Shown here one piece after another: positions 7,120 through 15,573 of a stretch of DNA of 34,362 nucleotides. The DNA is from Streptomyces sp. Ncost-T10-10d (GTDB taxonomy: Bacteria > Actinomycetota > Actinomycetes > Streptomycetales > Streptomycetaceae). The notes under the pieces are model-generated. The model saw nothing but the letters and a program-made list of their open reading frames with translations. It did no database searches and was not told the DNA's origin. The stretch spans positions 1 through 34,362 of the forward strand of contig NZ_FMDF01000111.1 of the NCBI RefSeq assembly GCF_900091955.1, given 5' to 3'. The position numbers and the translations under genes were made by a program. Positions within the stretch are counted from its first letter, which is position 1. Each line of letters starts with the position of its first letter.

Positions 7120-7990
7120 ACGTGCGGCAGGTGCGGGGGGGTGGTCGACCAAGCGGACCACGGCGATGCTACTGGTGTTGAGGGCCAGGGCGGCGAGGAC
7201 CGGGTTCATGGAGCCGCCGGCGCCCGCGACGAGGCCGAGCAGGCTGACGACGATGGCGAGCCCGTAGCTCTGCCGTACGACGCCAGGGTGTGGCGGCTGA
7301 GTTCAACGACGGTGGGCGACCTGGCGCAGGTCGTTGCCGGCGAGGGCGAGGGCGGTGGTTCCAGGGCCACATGGGAGGAGTGCTCGCCCATGGTGATGCC
7401 GACGTCCGCGAGGGCGAGGCACCGGGGCGTCATTCGTTCCGTCGCCGACCATCGCGACGGTGTGTCTTCGGCCTGGAGGTCGCGGATCGGCTGGAGCTCG
7501 GCCTCCGGCAACGTGTACGCGTGCACCTCGGAGACGCCCAGGCGCCCGATGAGGTCGTCGTCGTGCGCCAGACAGATGACGGTCTCGCCGCCTTGACGAA
7601 GACGGTCGGTCCAGCCCTGCGCGTCCTCGGTCAGCTCGATGCCGTGCCGGCGCAGCAGGGGCGGCTGCCCACGAGCGGCCGGGTGCCGTCGAGTTCGGCA
7701 CGCATGCCCATGCCCAGAGCAACCTCGCGCTCCTGGTGCGGGGGCACGTGCAAGAGCTGCTCCTCGGTGGGGCGACGATGGCCTGGGCAAGCGGGTGGAC
7801 GGCGTGGAGTTCGCCAGAGTCGGTCAGGCTCAGGACCTCGTACGCGCCGAACCGTTCACCGAGGGAGACGACGCTGGTGACCAGGGGCTTGCCGAAGGCA
7901 CGGTTCCTGTCTTGTCGAAGACCGCGGCGGTGACCCGACGCCTTTTCAAGAGCAGCGGTCGGCAGCCGCACTTCACCACGAAGCGTGGCA
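7120..7990 (-). pseudogene. Frameshifted C-terminal half of a heavy-metal P1B-type ATPase
   Basis: Reading the minus strand across at least three frames recovers ordered landmarks of a P1B ATPase: AAVFDKTGTV (phosphorylation Asp; codons near 7902-7925), then after a frameshift FGKPLVTSVVSL, HPLAQAIV, the nucleotide-binding region with LLRRHGIEL, then MVGDGTNDAP (7422-7450) and ALADVGITMG after another shift. It ends with membrane segments near 7160-7270. The metal-binding CPx helix and the N-terminus are missing, so it cannot be active. These enzymes export Zn, Cd, Cu or similar cations. Its position, converging on a metal importer, is notable. Confidence 0.75.
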
Positions 7991-8110
7991 TTCCAGGAGT
8001 TGTTTACTGACCCACGCTCCTAGCTCGACGAGCACACGACGAAGCGGATCCGCCCGGATCAGGCTTCGATACGGCCTCGCCCTGGGTGCGCCGCAGCATG
8101 TTCCGTGGGC

Positions 8111-8587
8111 TCAGTCCTGCTGTTCCAACGCGTCGGCGAAGGCGCGGAGGGCATTGGCCAGCTCTTTCTTGGTGGGCAGCTCATCCACTTTTTTCTCCAG
8201 ACCGTCGATGCGTTCCGCCAGGTCGTCCAGGCTTGCCGGAGCCGTGGGATTCGATGTGGGTCCGTCCGTAGGAGCTGGGGACTCGGACGATCCCGGGCCC
8301 GCATCCGAACCGCCCGAGGCTCCCGCATCCGTACCACCGGAGCTGCCGCCGTCGGTGCCACCTGAACCACTGACGGAACCACTGTCCCCAGCGCCGGTGT
8401 CCGCGCCGCCCGCGAGACCGCCGCTTCCCGTATCGGACGACTCCGCGGACACAGAAGCCGGGCCGGACGCTCCGCCGTCCTGGTCGGCCACGGCAATTGC
8501 CCCGCCCACACCCAGAACCATCGCGGCGGCCGCGCCGACCAGCGCCACTGTCATTCGTCGCGCCTGGATCTTCCTCATATGTGTCAT
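8111..8587 (-). CDS. Secreted Gly/Ser-rich protein with C-terminal coiled coil
   Basis: About 158 residues from the ATG at 8587; other candidates are the ATG at 8578 and a GTG at 8605, and none has a good ribosome site. An N-terminal basic stretch (MRKIQARR) and a long Ala/Val/Gly hydrophobic core ending near AIAVAD form a signal peptide or anchor. The middle is low-complexity Gly, Ser, Asp and Thr. The last 40 residues contain regular heptads (LDDLAERIDGLEKKVDEL) predicted to form a coiled coil. I do not recognise a family; a wall-associated or secreted scaffold is plausible but unproven. Confidence 0.65.
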   Translation of the reverse strand: MTHMRKIQARRMTVALVGAAAAMVLGVGGAIAVADQDGGASGPASVSAESSDTGSGGLAGGADTGAGDSGSVSGSGGTDGGSSGGTDAGASGGSDAGPGSSESPAPTDGPTSNPTAPASLDDLAERIDGLEKKVDELPTKKELANALRAFADALEQQD

Positions 8588-8735
8588 GCGACGGACACTA
8601 ACCACTCATCGCCGCGGAGGGATTCCTTCCGTTGATTCGGTGCCGCATGGGCTCCGCGCGCAGGGTGGGAACCTGATTCTGCCGGAGCCCGGGATGCGGC
8701 ATTCGACCAGCCAGGCTCTCCGGCCGTCCGAGCGA

Positions 8736-9020
8736 GGCACGCGGGTCGGGGTCCGGCGGCTGGACTCTCGCTTCGCCGCTTACCGGGACGCCATCGGCCT
8801 GGACCCCGCGCTGGAGCTCCACTCGCTGCGCAGGTCTTACATCACCCACCTGATCGAGGACGGCCACGACCCGCTGCTCGCCCAGCAGCAGGTCGGGCAC
8901 GACCACGCTTCGACCACTGCGATCTACACCTGCGTCTCCTTCAACTTGCGCACCCGCTCCCTGCGTCGCGTCCTGGAAGCCACCATCGAGGCGGCTCTGC
9001 GGCCGGGAAGGACTTCCTGA
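8736..9020 (+). pseudogene. C-terminal fragment of a tyrosine recombinase (integrase)
   Basis: About 95 codons encode the end of a XerC/phage-integrase catalytic domain: LHSLRRSYITHLIEDGHDP carries the HxxR box, QVGHDHASTTAIYT carries the later His and the nucleophilic Tyr. No N-terminal domain or first catalytic Arg is found upstream and no start codon fits, so it is a truncated relic. The stop overlaps the ATG of a small HTH fragment (TGATG), the arrangement expected of an intact recombinase plus regulator module. Confidence 0.75.
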
Positions 9021-9139
9021 TGCCACGCCAGATCAACTACCGGTGGCGCCTGCGCGAACTGATGGCCACCCGCGGCATGTTCACCGTCACCGAGCTCATA
9101 CCGCACCTGACCGAACGCGGCATCACGCGCGGTTCGTGA
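9020..9139 (+). pseudogene. Truncated XRE-like HTH protein coupled to the integrase
   Basis: A 39-residue frame starts MPRQINYRWRLRELM and continues FTVTELIPHLTERGI, the first helices of a Cro/C1-type helix-turn-helix protein that often follows actinobacterial recombinases. It stops after ITRGS, before the recognition helix, where the sequence changes character. It is probably a broken gene marking a rearrangement point near 9130. Confidence 0.6.
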
Positions 9140-9238
9140 TTCTTTGAGCGGTTTTATCGTTGCCATGTCCGCCTGCACCGAGGAGGAAGTATTGTTCGGG
9201 ACCGTCGTGGTCGAGAACTCCCCGGATGGGCAGATGAC

Positions 9239-9781
9239 ATGCTGAGGGTCGCAGAGTTGGAGGCCGCGCTGCCTTCGATTACACGGTGGCGTGTGCCAGG
9301 CGGACGCAGCGTGGACTGGGCCGCCCTCGAGGCGGACCTCGGGACGGCGCTGCCCTCGGACTTCCGCTCTCTGGCGGAGGCATATCCGATCCTGGTCATC
9401 GACGACTTCCTGACGGTGTCCGTTCCCCGGCCCGGCGCCGAGGCATCATGGGCGTCCGAGTCCAGGGAGGACGAGATCCTTCAGGATCTGTACGAGATGG
9501 GCGACACCGAGGGCTACGTTCCCTTCCCGCGGCCGGGAGGCCTGATCTGCTGGGCGGAGACCAATTCGGGGGACTTCTTCTACTGGAGGACGAGCCCCGC
9601 GGCCCCGGACGCATGGCCGGTGGTCGTCCGCACAGACAACGGTGACTGGTCGGAGTTCCCGGTCGGTGCCGTCGAGTTCCTGGCGGGCGTGTACCGGCGG
9701 ACCCTCGACGTGTCCGGCATGCCCAGGAACTTCCCCGGCGATGACCCGAAGGTGTTGGGCCTGAGCGACCGCATCGACTGA
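9239..9781 (+). CDS. SMI1/KNR4 (SUKH) family protein
   Basis: A 180-residue protein with the SUKH fold pattern: VDWAALEADLGTALPSDF near residues 25-42, where LP.D(F/Y) is the family hallmark, then the central WAET..GDFFYW section and a C-terminal EFLAGVYR helix. SUKH proteins commonly act as immunity proteins to contact-dependent or polymorphic toxins, but many are orphans. No toxin gene is visible on either side. The ATG at 9239 lacks a close ribosome site. A strong GAGGAGGAAG at 9180-9188 precedes an in-frame ATT at 9191 with no stop between, so a longer form of 16 more residues is possible. Confidence 0.8.
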   Translation: MLRVAELEAALPSITRWRVPGGRSVDWAALEADLGTALPSDFRSLAEAYPILVIDDFLTVSVPRPGAEASWASESREDEILQDLYEMGDTEGYVPFPRPGGLICWAETNSGDFFYWRTSPAAPDAWPVVVRTDNGDWSEFPVGAVEFLAGVYRRTLDVSGMPRNFPGDDPKVLGLSDRID

Positions 9782-9811
9782 TCGGCAACTCAGAGAGCGC
9801 TATGTGAGTCG

Positions 9812-10084
9812 GTGCCCGTGCTCGCCCGCCAGCACCTGCCCTACGCCAGCAGCCGAAGCGCCTGGTGGCTCTTCCCCCGCCGACAGCCCGGACAGCCGAT
9901 GAACCCAGCCAGCCTCCAGGCCCACCTACGCGAGATCGGCGTCCCTCCACAGCGCGGCAGGACTTCCGCGATCCGCCAACTTGCCCTCCAGGCACCGGCC
10001 CCCGTCATCGCGAAGGCCCTCGTCTACGACGACAAGACCGCCACACGGCTGGTCACCGAAGCAGGCGGAACCTGGAGCCGATAA
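9812..10084 (+). pseudogene. C-terminal relic of a tyrosine recombinase-like protein
   Basis: This 90-codon frame contains PGQPMNPASLQAHLREIG, RGRTSAIRQLALQAPAPVIA and DDKTATRLVTEAGGTW. That closing pattern (small-x-L-G-like segment, then TA.R.....AG) recurs in four other fragments of this window. The catalytic core and N-terminus are missing. I take it as the tail of an integrase-like gene; an independent small protein is less likely. Confidence 0.5.
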
Positions 10085-10110
10085 GCACCCGGCGGCCACG
10101 CAAGACGCCG

Positions 10111-10587
10111 ATGACTGACAATGCCGGGATGACCCGACCCAGAATCCGTGTCGCCGCATACGTGATCCGGCATTGCGCCAACCCCGAAGTTCTGGTGTTC
10201 GGCCACATCGGTATGCCGGAGGCCGGCACGCAAGTCCCTGCAGGAGGAGCCGAACCAGGCGAAAGTCTTGAAGAAGCGGTCCTTCGAGAGGTCGCCGAGG
10301 AGACCGGTCTGCTGACAGCCACCGTGGTCCGGCAGATCGCCGTGGAGAACAAGCCCCACCCCGACACGGGGCAGCCACGACGAACCAGCTTCTTCTTGCT
10401 CCAGGCACCAGCAGACACCTCCGATGCGTGGGACCACCAGGTCAACGGTGACGGAGACGACGCCGGCCTCACCTTCTCCTGCCGGTTCCTCCCCCTTCCC
10501 CTGGAGCAACCACTGGCCGACGATCAGGACGCATGGCTGGGCCGCATCGATCCGCGCTGGACCACCGTGACCGTCGACAGTCAGTAA
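10111..10587 (+). CDS. NUDIX hydrolase
   Basis: A 158-residue protein with a perfect Nudix box at residues 45-67: G45, five residues, E51, seven residues, then REVAEETGL (59-67), matching GX5EX7REUXEEXGU. The acidic residues bind Mg2+ for hydrolysis of nucleoside diphosphate-linked substrates; the substrate cannot be told. Starts at 10111 or 10129 are both possible and neither has a convincing ribosome site. The C-terminus (WLGRIDPRWTT) is intact. It stands alone between recombinase relics. Confidence 0.85.
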   Translation: MTDNAGMTRPRIRVAAYVIRHCANPEVLVFGHIGMPEAGTQVPAGGAEPGESLEEAVLREVAEETGLLTATVVRQIAVENKPHPDTGQPRRTSFFLLQAPADTSDAWDHQVNGDGDDAGLTFSCRFLPLPLEQPLADDQDAWLGRIDPRWTTVTVDSQ

Positions 10588-10749
10588 TCGGTAGCCGGAC
10601 TCATCCGCTGCATATGCGACACCTCAACATGCGCGCCTACCAGTCCCACGGCCGCTGAGGCCCGCGAGTTCGCGGAAACTGAAGATTCTTCAGCCGGATC
10701 CCGAGGGTGGATTGCCCTGATTTTGGGGCCCCGTGGGTTCGCGGTCAAC

Positions 10750-10860
10750 TCACGGGGATGTCTCGGTGGCCTGCTCCAGCAGGGCCCGTGCGGAGTCCGC
10801 GTAGCGCATCGCGGTCTTCTCGTCGAGCCCGAACACCTGGCCGAGGCGACCTGGAACGCG
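10750..10860 (-). pseudogene. Recombinase-like C-terminal tail
   Basis: On the minus strand a short stretch reads RLGQVFGLDEKTAMRYADS, then ARALLEQATETSP and stop. It matches almost residue for residue the end of the frame at 22197-22547 on the other strand. Upstream coding sequence of the family is not recognisable. The remaining bases of 10588-10749 show nothing I can support. Confidence 0.5.
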
Positions 10861-10887
10861 TGGCCCGGCGCCGGGCTGGTGGCCACA

Positions 10888-10893
10888 TAGCAT
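10888..10893 (+). promoter_or_regulatory. Candidate -10 box for a leaderless gene
   Basis: TAGCAT ends 6 nt before the ATG at 10900, which lacks a Shine-Dalgarno. The spacing fits transcription starting at the A of the start codon. No clear -35 is seen. Confidence 0.45.
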
Positions 10894-10899
10894 GGGGCC

Positions 10900-11484
10900 A
10901 TGGACGAGATCGGCGGTGTCGAGGTCGTGGCTTTCGCGGATGGCGAGGCGTTCGACGGCTGGTTGGCGGCTCACCACGCACGGCACGACGGCGTGTGGGT
11001 CAAGGTCGCCAAGAAGGGCTCCGGGATCGCGTCCGTGACAGCCGACGAACTGGTCGACGCGGGGCTGTGCTGGGGCTGGATCTCGGGTCAGCGCCGGTCG
11101 CTCGACGCTTCGTACTACCTGCAGAAGTATGTGCCGCGGCGCCCCAAGAGCCTGTGGTCGCAAGTCAAGGTCGCCGCGCTGGCGGCCGCGGGCCGGATGC
11201 GCGAGCCGGGCTTGGCGGAAGTACGCAAGGCGCAGGCGGACGGACGTTGGGCCGCCGCATACGCGCCGCAGTCGACGGCCGCAGTGCCCGACGAACTGGC
11301 GGCGGCGCTGGCGGCGGATACCCGGGCGGCAAAAGCTTTCGGGGCACTCGACAAGACCGCGAAGTACTTGGTGCTTCTACCCTTGCTGCAAGCCCGAACT
11401 CCCGACGGGCGCCAAGCCGCAGTGGAGCGCGCGGTCCGGGCGTTGGCCCTGAAAGGACGCGGCGCTCACCGGTTGGCTCCGTGA
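10900..11484 (+). CDS. YdeI/OmpD-associated family protein
   Basis: A 194-residue protein of the YdeI/OmdA family (PF13376 type, often labelled bacteriocin-protection). Hallmarks are FDGWLAAHHARHDGVWVKVAKK near 17-38, LCWGWISGQRRSLD near 56-70 where the family has CFGWIDG..K.LD, the positively charged YLQKYVPRRPKSLWS, and the later helical half ending LPLLQARTPDGRQAAVE. The biochemical role is unknown for the family. The end (KGRGAHRLAP) departs from the usual pattern and might be a late frameshift. It appears to be leaderless. Confidence 0.82.
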   Translation: MDEIGGVEVVAFADGEAFDGWLAAHHARHDGVWVKVAKKGSGIASVTADELVDAGLCWGWISGQRRSLDASYYLQKYVPRRPKSLWSQVKVAALAAAGRMREPGLAEVRKAQADGRWAAAYAPQSTAAVPDELAAALAADTRAAKAFGALDKTAKYLVLLPLLQARTPDGRQAAVERAVRALALKGRGAHRLAP

Positions 11485-11634
11485 CCACTTCGCACGTACG
11501 CGGGGCCAACGCCACACCCTCGCACAGCGCCCAGGGATGCCCACGCCTCAGAACGTGCCGACAACCCGCACAAGGGTGACGAGAAGCCCAACGCCGGGGT
11601 CGCAGCGCGGCAGAGCCTGAGGGCGTGGGCGATG

Positions 11635-11664
11635 TTGGCATGGCCGGCTCTGGCCGCCTAGCAT
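11635..11664 (+). promoter_or_regulatory. Promoter for a leaderless gene
   Basis: TTGGCA (11635-11640), an 18-nt spacer and TAGCAT (11659-11664), with the ATG at 11673 eight nt after the -10. There is no ribosome site, so initiation at or next to the A of ATG is likely. Confidence 0.55.
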
Positions 11665-11672
11665 CGCCGGTC

Positions 11673-12332
11673 ATGGACATCGCGCTTGTCCGTTCACGAT
11701 GGCGGGCCGTACTCGCCATGTTCGCCGTGCTTCCGTGGGGGCTTGGCCTGCCGTTGGCGGCCCTCACAATCGGGTTGGACGCCGTCGGGGGGCAGCCTGA
11801 TGTGCTGGGCACCGCGATGGCCGTGGCAGCCGGTGCGGCGTCCTTCGCGACCGTTCCGGCTCAGGTGCAGACTGTTCGGGCTCTGCTGTCCAGACCCCGG
11901 CTCACCCTGGAGACCGACGCCCTGGCCATCCATGACCCCGTGTTCCTCCCCAAAGGCGCCCGGATCGCGCGCGAACGAATCGCGGAAGCCGATCGGCTGG
12001 ACTGGAAGGACGCCGAGGTCAGCTTCCGCATCGGCTACGACACGACCGAGCTGACTCCGTTCCGCGAACCGCTGAACGTGGAGGTACGGCTACGCGGCGA
12101 CCATGGCTTCGCCTCGGCCCGAAGGCTTCACCGCGGCACCTGGATCTGGCGCCTCGCCCGCAGATCGGACCGATCCCCGCAGTTTCCCGTGCCGGGCGAC
12201 CGCTACCGAAGGATCCGGATCCGTGCCAGACACCCGGTGGACGCCCTCACCGCCCTCACCGAATGGGTCACGAGCTCAGCCGCTCCTGACGCCGGGCACC
12301 CGCCTCATGGAACAGCAGGCGAGCCCTACTAG
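11673..12332 (+). CDS. Two-helix membrane protein of unknown function
   Basis: A 219-residue protein starting MDIALVRSRWRA. Two hydrophobic stretches (about residues 12-33 and 43-65) are separated by a short polar loop, after which the chain is soluble and charged (KGARIARERIAEADRL, WIWRLARRSD). The layout of two helices then a beta-rich cytoplasmic domain resembles small actinobacterial PH-like membrane proteins, but I cannot assign a family. The start is supported by the leaderless promoter. It has no apparent operon partner. Confidence 0.65.
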   Translation: MDIALVRSRWRAVLAMFAVLPWGLGLPLAALTIGLDAVGGQPDVLGTAMAVAAGAASFATVPAQVQTVRALLSRPRLTLETDALAIHDPVFLPKGARIARERIAEADRLDWKDAEVSFRIGYDTTELTPFREPLNVEVRLRGDHGFASARRLHRGTWIWRLARRSDRSPQFPVPGDRYRRIRIRARHPVDALTALTEWVTSSAAPDAGHPPHGTAGEPY

Positions 12333-12377
12333 CGCATTTCAGGCGGGTTGCCCCGGTTCGCGCTGATCGGCGGGGCA

Positions 12378-12660
12378 GGAGAGCGGGAAGACTTTCCGGC
12401 GGGTGTTGGGCCTGCTGGATCCGGCCCGCCTGAGCACCGCCGCCTTCGCCTACCTGCGCCCCCTGCTGCCCGAGCCCGGCGAACCAGCAGTGACCGCCAT
12501 GTCACGCCGGACGGGCTCGACGCGCGAACAACGCCGCCACCACGCGACCGTCGGCCATGAGTGCCGCACCCCGTGTCGCCGCGCGATCGCTCGACGGCAA
12601 ATGCCTGCGCGACGCCCACCGCCCCGACGGCAGCCGCGTCATCGCCTGAGCCTCCGTCGA
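12378..12660 (+). pseudogene. ISAs1-type transposase relic
   Basis: One frame reads TFRRVLGLLDPARLSTAAF, resembling the early region of ISAs1 family transposases. A shifted frame then gives LDGKCLRDAHRPDGSRVIA and a stop (12590-12649), matching the family's VDGKTLRG..R.DG motif around the first catalytic Asp. No complete gene or inverted repeats are visible. The piece is frameshifted and internally deleted. Confidence 0.55.
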
Positions 12661-12769
12661 CTCCAGCAGCCGCATCTGGACACCTGGGCGACCGATAGGC
12701 CAACTTTGCGCTCCCGTTCCATCCCCTTCCCCCGCTGGAGCACCGCACGCCGCCTCTGTCCACCCGGTC

Positions 12770-13320
12770 TGAGCATCGAGCACCCAGCCTCGCAACTTCC
12801 CGGCCACTTTCAAGCCGAGGACGAGGCCCGAAACGAACTGCTGCGCTGCTTCAACGACGCCGCGTTGCCCCTGGACGTCCGCGTAGCCGCTGCTCTCGTC
12901 CGTCTCTACGCCCTCCCTCCGACCCGCATCGTCGAACTCACCGACAACCACATCCGCCGCGACCAGGAACGCACCTACCTGGCGGTCAACCAGCACCCCT
13001 TCGTGCTCCCGCCGAAGCTCGCCCGTCTCATCGACGATCAGCTCCGGCACAGCACGCCCCGGCACAGCACGGCGGGGCATCAGTACCTGCTACCAGGCCA
13101 AAGCCCTGGACGCCCGCGTAACCCCCTCGGCCTCGCCGACACCCTGAGACACCACGGTCTGCCCGCCCGCGCTGCTCGGAACACCGCCATGGTGGACGCC
13201 CTGGTAGACCTACCGCCCGTGGTCATCGCCGACCTGCTCGGCATCCACCCCAAGACAGCCGAACGCTGGGCCACGCTCGCCGGCGAGAACTGCCCTGAGT
13301 ACGTGTCATCGCTGATGTGA
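12770..13320 (+). pseudogene. Large C-terminal fragment of a recombinase-like protein
   Basis: About 180 codons, open to the TGA at 13318, carry VAAALVRLYALPPTRIVEL, FVLPPKLARLIDDQL, a GLADTLRHHGLPARAARN segment and IADLLGIHPKTAERW near the end. The layout follows the C-terminal half of integrase-like proteins common in Streptomyces, with a helical tail shared by other fragments here. The upstream part is replaced by ISAs1 debris, and no start is convincing. I see no classical HxxR or Tyr nucleophile, so this family may not be catalytically standard. Confidence 0.5.
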
Positions 13321-13394
13321 CCGGGCCGGGGTACGGCGGGCGGTAGGTCAGCGGGGTCGACGCGATTCGCGTGGACGGCGGCTACGCGGGATGG

Positions 13395-13424
13395 GGGCGC
13401 CGCCCCCGAGGGGGAGCGGCGCCC
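13395..13424 (-). terminator. Terminator hairpin of the kinase gene
   Basis: GGGCGCCGC (13395-13403) pairs with GCGGCGCCC (13416-13424), and an inner CCCC/GGGG can extend the stem. It lies 22 nt past the stop of the minus-strand kinase gene. Confidence 0.7.
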
Positions 13425-13446
13425 GGCTCGGCCGGTGCGGATCCGG

Positions 13447-15573
13447 TCAGGACGCCGGGGTCTTCCACAGGTACACGACACCGTCGGAGCTCGTCGTGGC
13501 GACCTGCGTGCCGTCGGGGCTGAACGCCAGGGTCCGGACGTTCCAGTGGTTGCCGACCAGCCGGTACGTCAGCTTGTGTTCGGCCATGTCCCAGAGCCGC
13601 ACCACATCCCCGTCGAACACGGCGAGGGTGGAGCCGCGAGGGCTGTACTCCACGCTCCGGACCGGCACGCTGGTTGTCTCGTCGACGCTGCCCGTGGAAC
13701 GGCCGTCGGTCACGTTCCACAGCCGGACCGTCCGGTCCTTGGCGGCCGTGACGATGGTCCTGCCGTCGGCGCTGTACGAGACGCCGTAGATCTCCTCGTC
13801 GCGGTCGAGTTCCTTGCGCACCTTGTGCCGGGCCACGTCCCAGAGCTGCACGGTCTCGGTGCCGGTGTTCTGTTCGTGGGAGTAGCCCACGGTGGCGAGC
13901 GTCCTGCCGTCCCGGCTGAACGCCACCTGCTTCGCCCGCATGTCGTCGTCGAGAACGGCGACCCGTTTGCCCAGGTCAGGGCCGCGCTCTGCGTGCCAGA
14001 GCTGAGCGCCTCCCCGGCTCGCGGTGGCCAGGATCCGGCCGTCGGGGCTGAACGCCAGGCTGTCGATGGAGTCCGAATCCTCGTCGGTCGTGGTGATGGA
14101 GGCGATCTGCCGCCGCCCGGCCACGTCCCACAGCGTGACGACGTTCCAGGTCGTTCCGGCGGCGAGCAGCCGGCCGTCGGGACTGAAGGCGACCGTGGTC
14201 ACCGCCACCGGGGTGTCCCCGGGCGCTGTCCGGGGGCCGAGCCGCGCGCGCACCTTGCGCCCGGCCACGTCCCACAGCCTCACCGTGCCGTCCCCGGCAC
14301 CCGTCGCGAGGGTGGCGCCGTCGGGGCTGAACGCCACGCCTTCTGGCCCCTTGCCCCGGGGGTAACCCCCGAGCGTGGCAGCCGGTTTCAACTCGGTGGG
14401 TGTGTCGCGGTCGGAGGAGTTGCCGGGCAGCAGCACCGCGACCAGTACGGCGACCACGGCCAGCACCCCGATGCCGCCCATCAGCGCGGGCACCGACATC
14501 GGCGGTGTGTCCGTGAGCGGGGCGGGCTGCGCCGGGTCGGGTCCGGTGGCGGCGTCCGGCGGCTGCGCCGAACCCCCTTGCCCGGACCCGGGATTCCGCG
14601 CCTGCGGCGTCGCGGGCCCGGTGGCGGCGTTGTGGAAGTCCGGTGCGGGATCGACGACGGTCCGCTGCGGCGGTACGGCGGGGTCCGGCCGGTGGGTGCC
14701 GTCGGTACGGCACAGGCGGATGACCTCGGCCAGGCCCGGCCGTTCCGCCGGATCCTTCGCGAGGCAGCGGGCGGCCACGGTCCGGACGGGCTCGGGGCAG
14801 CCGTCGAGGTCCGGCGCCTGTTCGAGGATGCGGTACAGCACACTGTGCCCGGTGCCGCCGAACGCGGGTCGCGCTGTGGCAGCGTACGCGGCGATGGCGC
14901 CGAGCGCGAAGACGTCGACGGCCTCGGTGAGGCTCTCGCCCCTGATGTACTCGGGCGCCATGTAGCCGGGCGTCCCGGCCAGCATGCCCGTACTCGTCAC
15001 CGACGTGACGTCCGCGGCCCGGGCGATGCCGAAGTCGATGACCTTGGGGCCGTCGGCGCTGAGGAGGATGTTGGAGGGCTTCAGATCGCGGTGGATCACC
15101 CCGGCCGCGTGGATGGACTGCAGTGCCTCGGCCACCTGCGCCGTCAGCGCCAGCACCGCCTCTACCGCCAGCGGCCCCCGCGCGGCCACCGCGTCGTGCA
15201 GCGCCGGCCCCGGGACGTACGCCGTGGCCAGCCACGGTTCGTCGGCGCTCAGATCCGCGTCGACGACCGGCACTGTGTAGAGGCCCTGCACCCGCCGGGC
15301 CGCGGACACCTCCTGCTCGAACCGCTTGCGGAACGACGCGTCGGCCGCGTACTCGCGGTGCACGACCTTGACCGCCACCGCGCTGCCGGCCGGGGTGCGC
15401 GCCAGGTAGACCCGGCCCATGCCGCCCGAACCGAGCAGGCCCTCCAGCCGGTACGGGCCCGCGGTGACCGGATCGCCGGATCCCAGCGGGTGGACCGGCG
15501 GTGGATCGGCCGGCCACCCCGGGGCGTCGGCCAGGTGTGGAACCGCGCGCGGGCCATGGTCCGGTTGGGACAT
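13447..15573 (-). CDS. Membrane Ser/Thr protein kinase with WD40 beta-propeller
   Basis: A 708-residue protein, starting at the ATG at 15573 behind AGGGGTGA. The kinase domain (about 41-288) has the glycine loop GSGGMG (48-53), Lys69, Glu88, HRDLKPSN (161-168), DFG (180-182) and APE (206-208), so it should be active. A Pro/Gly-rich linker leads to one transmembrane helix (about 361-383). The outer part (about 400-708) holds seven WD40 units, each with FSPDG-like and (V/A)RLWD-like ends, enough for one closed propeller. It probably senses a protein or ligand outside the cell and phosphorylates cytoplasmic targets. No regulator or substrate is encoded next to it. A terminator follows. Confidence 0.93.
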   Translation of the reverse strand: MSQPDHGPRAVPHLADAPGWPADPPPVHPLGSGDPVTAGPYRLEGLLGSGGMGRVYLARTPAGSAVAVKVVHREYAADASFRKRFEQEVSAARRVQGLYTVPVVDADLSADEPWLATAYVPGPALHDAVAARGPLAVEAVLALTAQVAEALQSIHAAGVIHRDLKPSNILLSADGPKVIDFGIARAADVTSVTSTGMLAGTPGYMAPEYIRGESLTEAVDVFALGAIAAYAATARPAFGGTGHSVLYRILEQAPDLDGCPEPVRTVAARCLAKDPAERPGLAEVIRLCRTDGTHRPDPAVPPQRTVVDPAPDFHNAATGPATPQARNPGSGQGGSAQPPDAATGPDPAQPAPLTDTPPMSVPALMGGIGVLAVVAVLVAVLLPGNSSDRDTPTELKPAATLGGYPRGKGPEGVAFSPDGATLATGAGDGTVRLWDVAGRKVRARLGPRTAPGDTPVAVTTVAFSPDGRLLAAGTTWNVVTLWDVAGRRQIASITTTDEDSDSIDSLAFSPDGRILATASRGGAQLWHAERGPDLGKRVAVLDDDMRAKQVAFSRDGRTLATVGYSHEQNTGTETVQLWDVARHKVRKELDRDEEIYGVSYSADGRTIVTAAKDRTVRLWNVTDGRSTGSVDETTSVPVRSVEYSPRGSTLAVFDGDVVRLWDMAEHKLTYRLVGNHWNVRTLAFSPDGTQVATTSSDGVVYLWKTPAS

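Noticed and set aside
7290..7880. Plus-strand gene opposite the P-type ATPase relic
   Set aside because: No motifs; the minus strand carries DKTGT and GDGTNDAP landmarks.
10750..11163. 137-codon minus-strand gene opposite the YdeI-like gene
   Set aside because: Only its last 35 residues resemble a protein family (recombinase tail); the rest is antisense to the YdeI-like protein.
13355..13395. Possible transposase trace (a VDGGYAG-like peptide) before the kinase terminator
   Set aside because: Seven to ten residues are too few to assign to an IS family.
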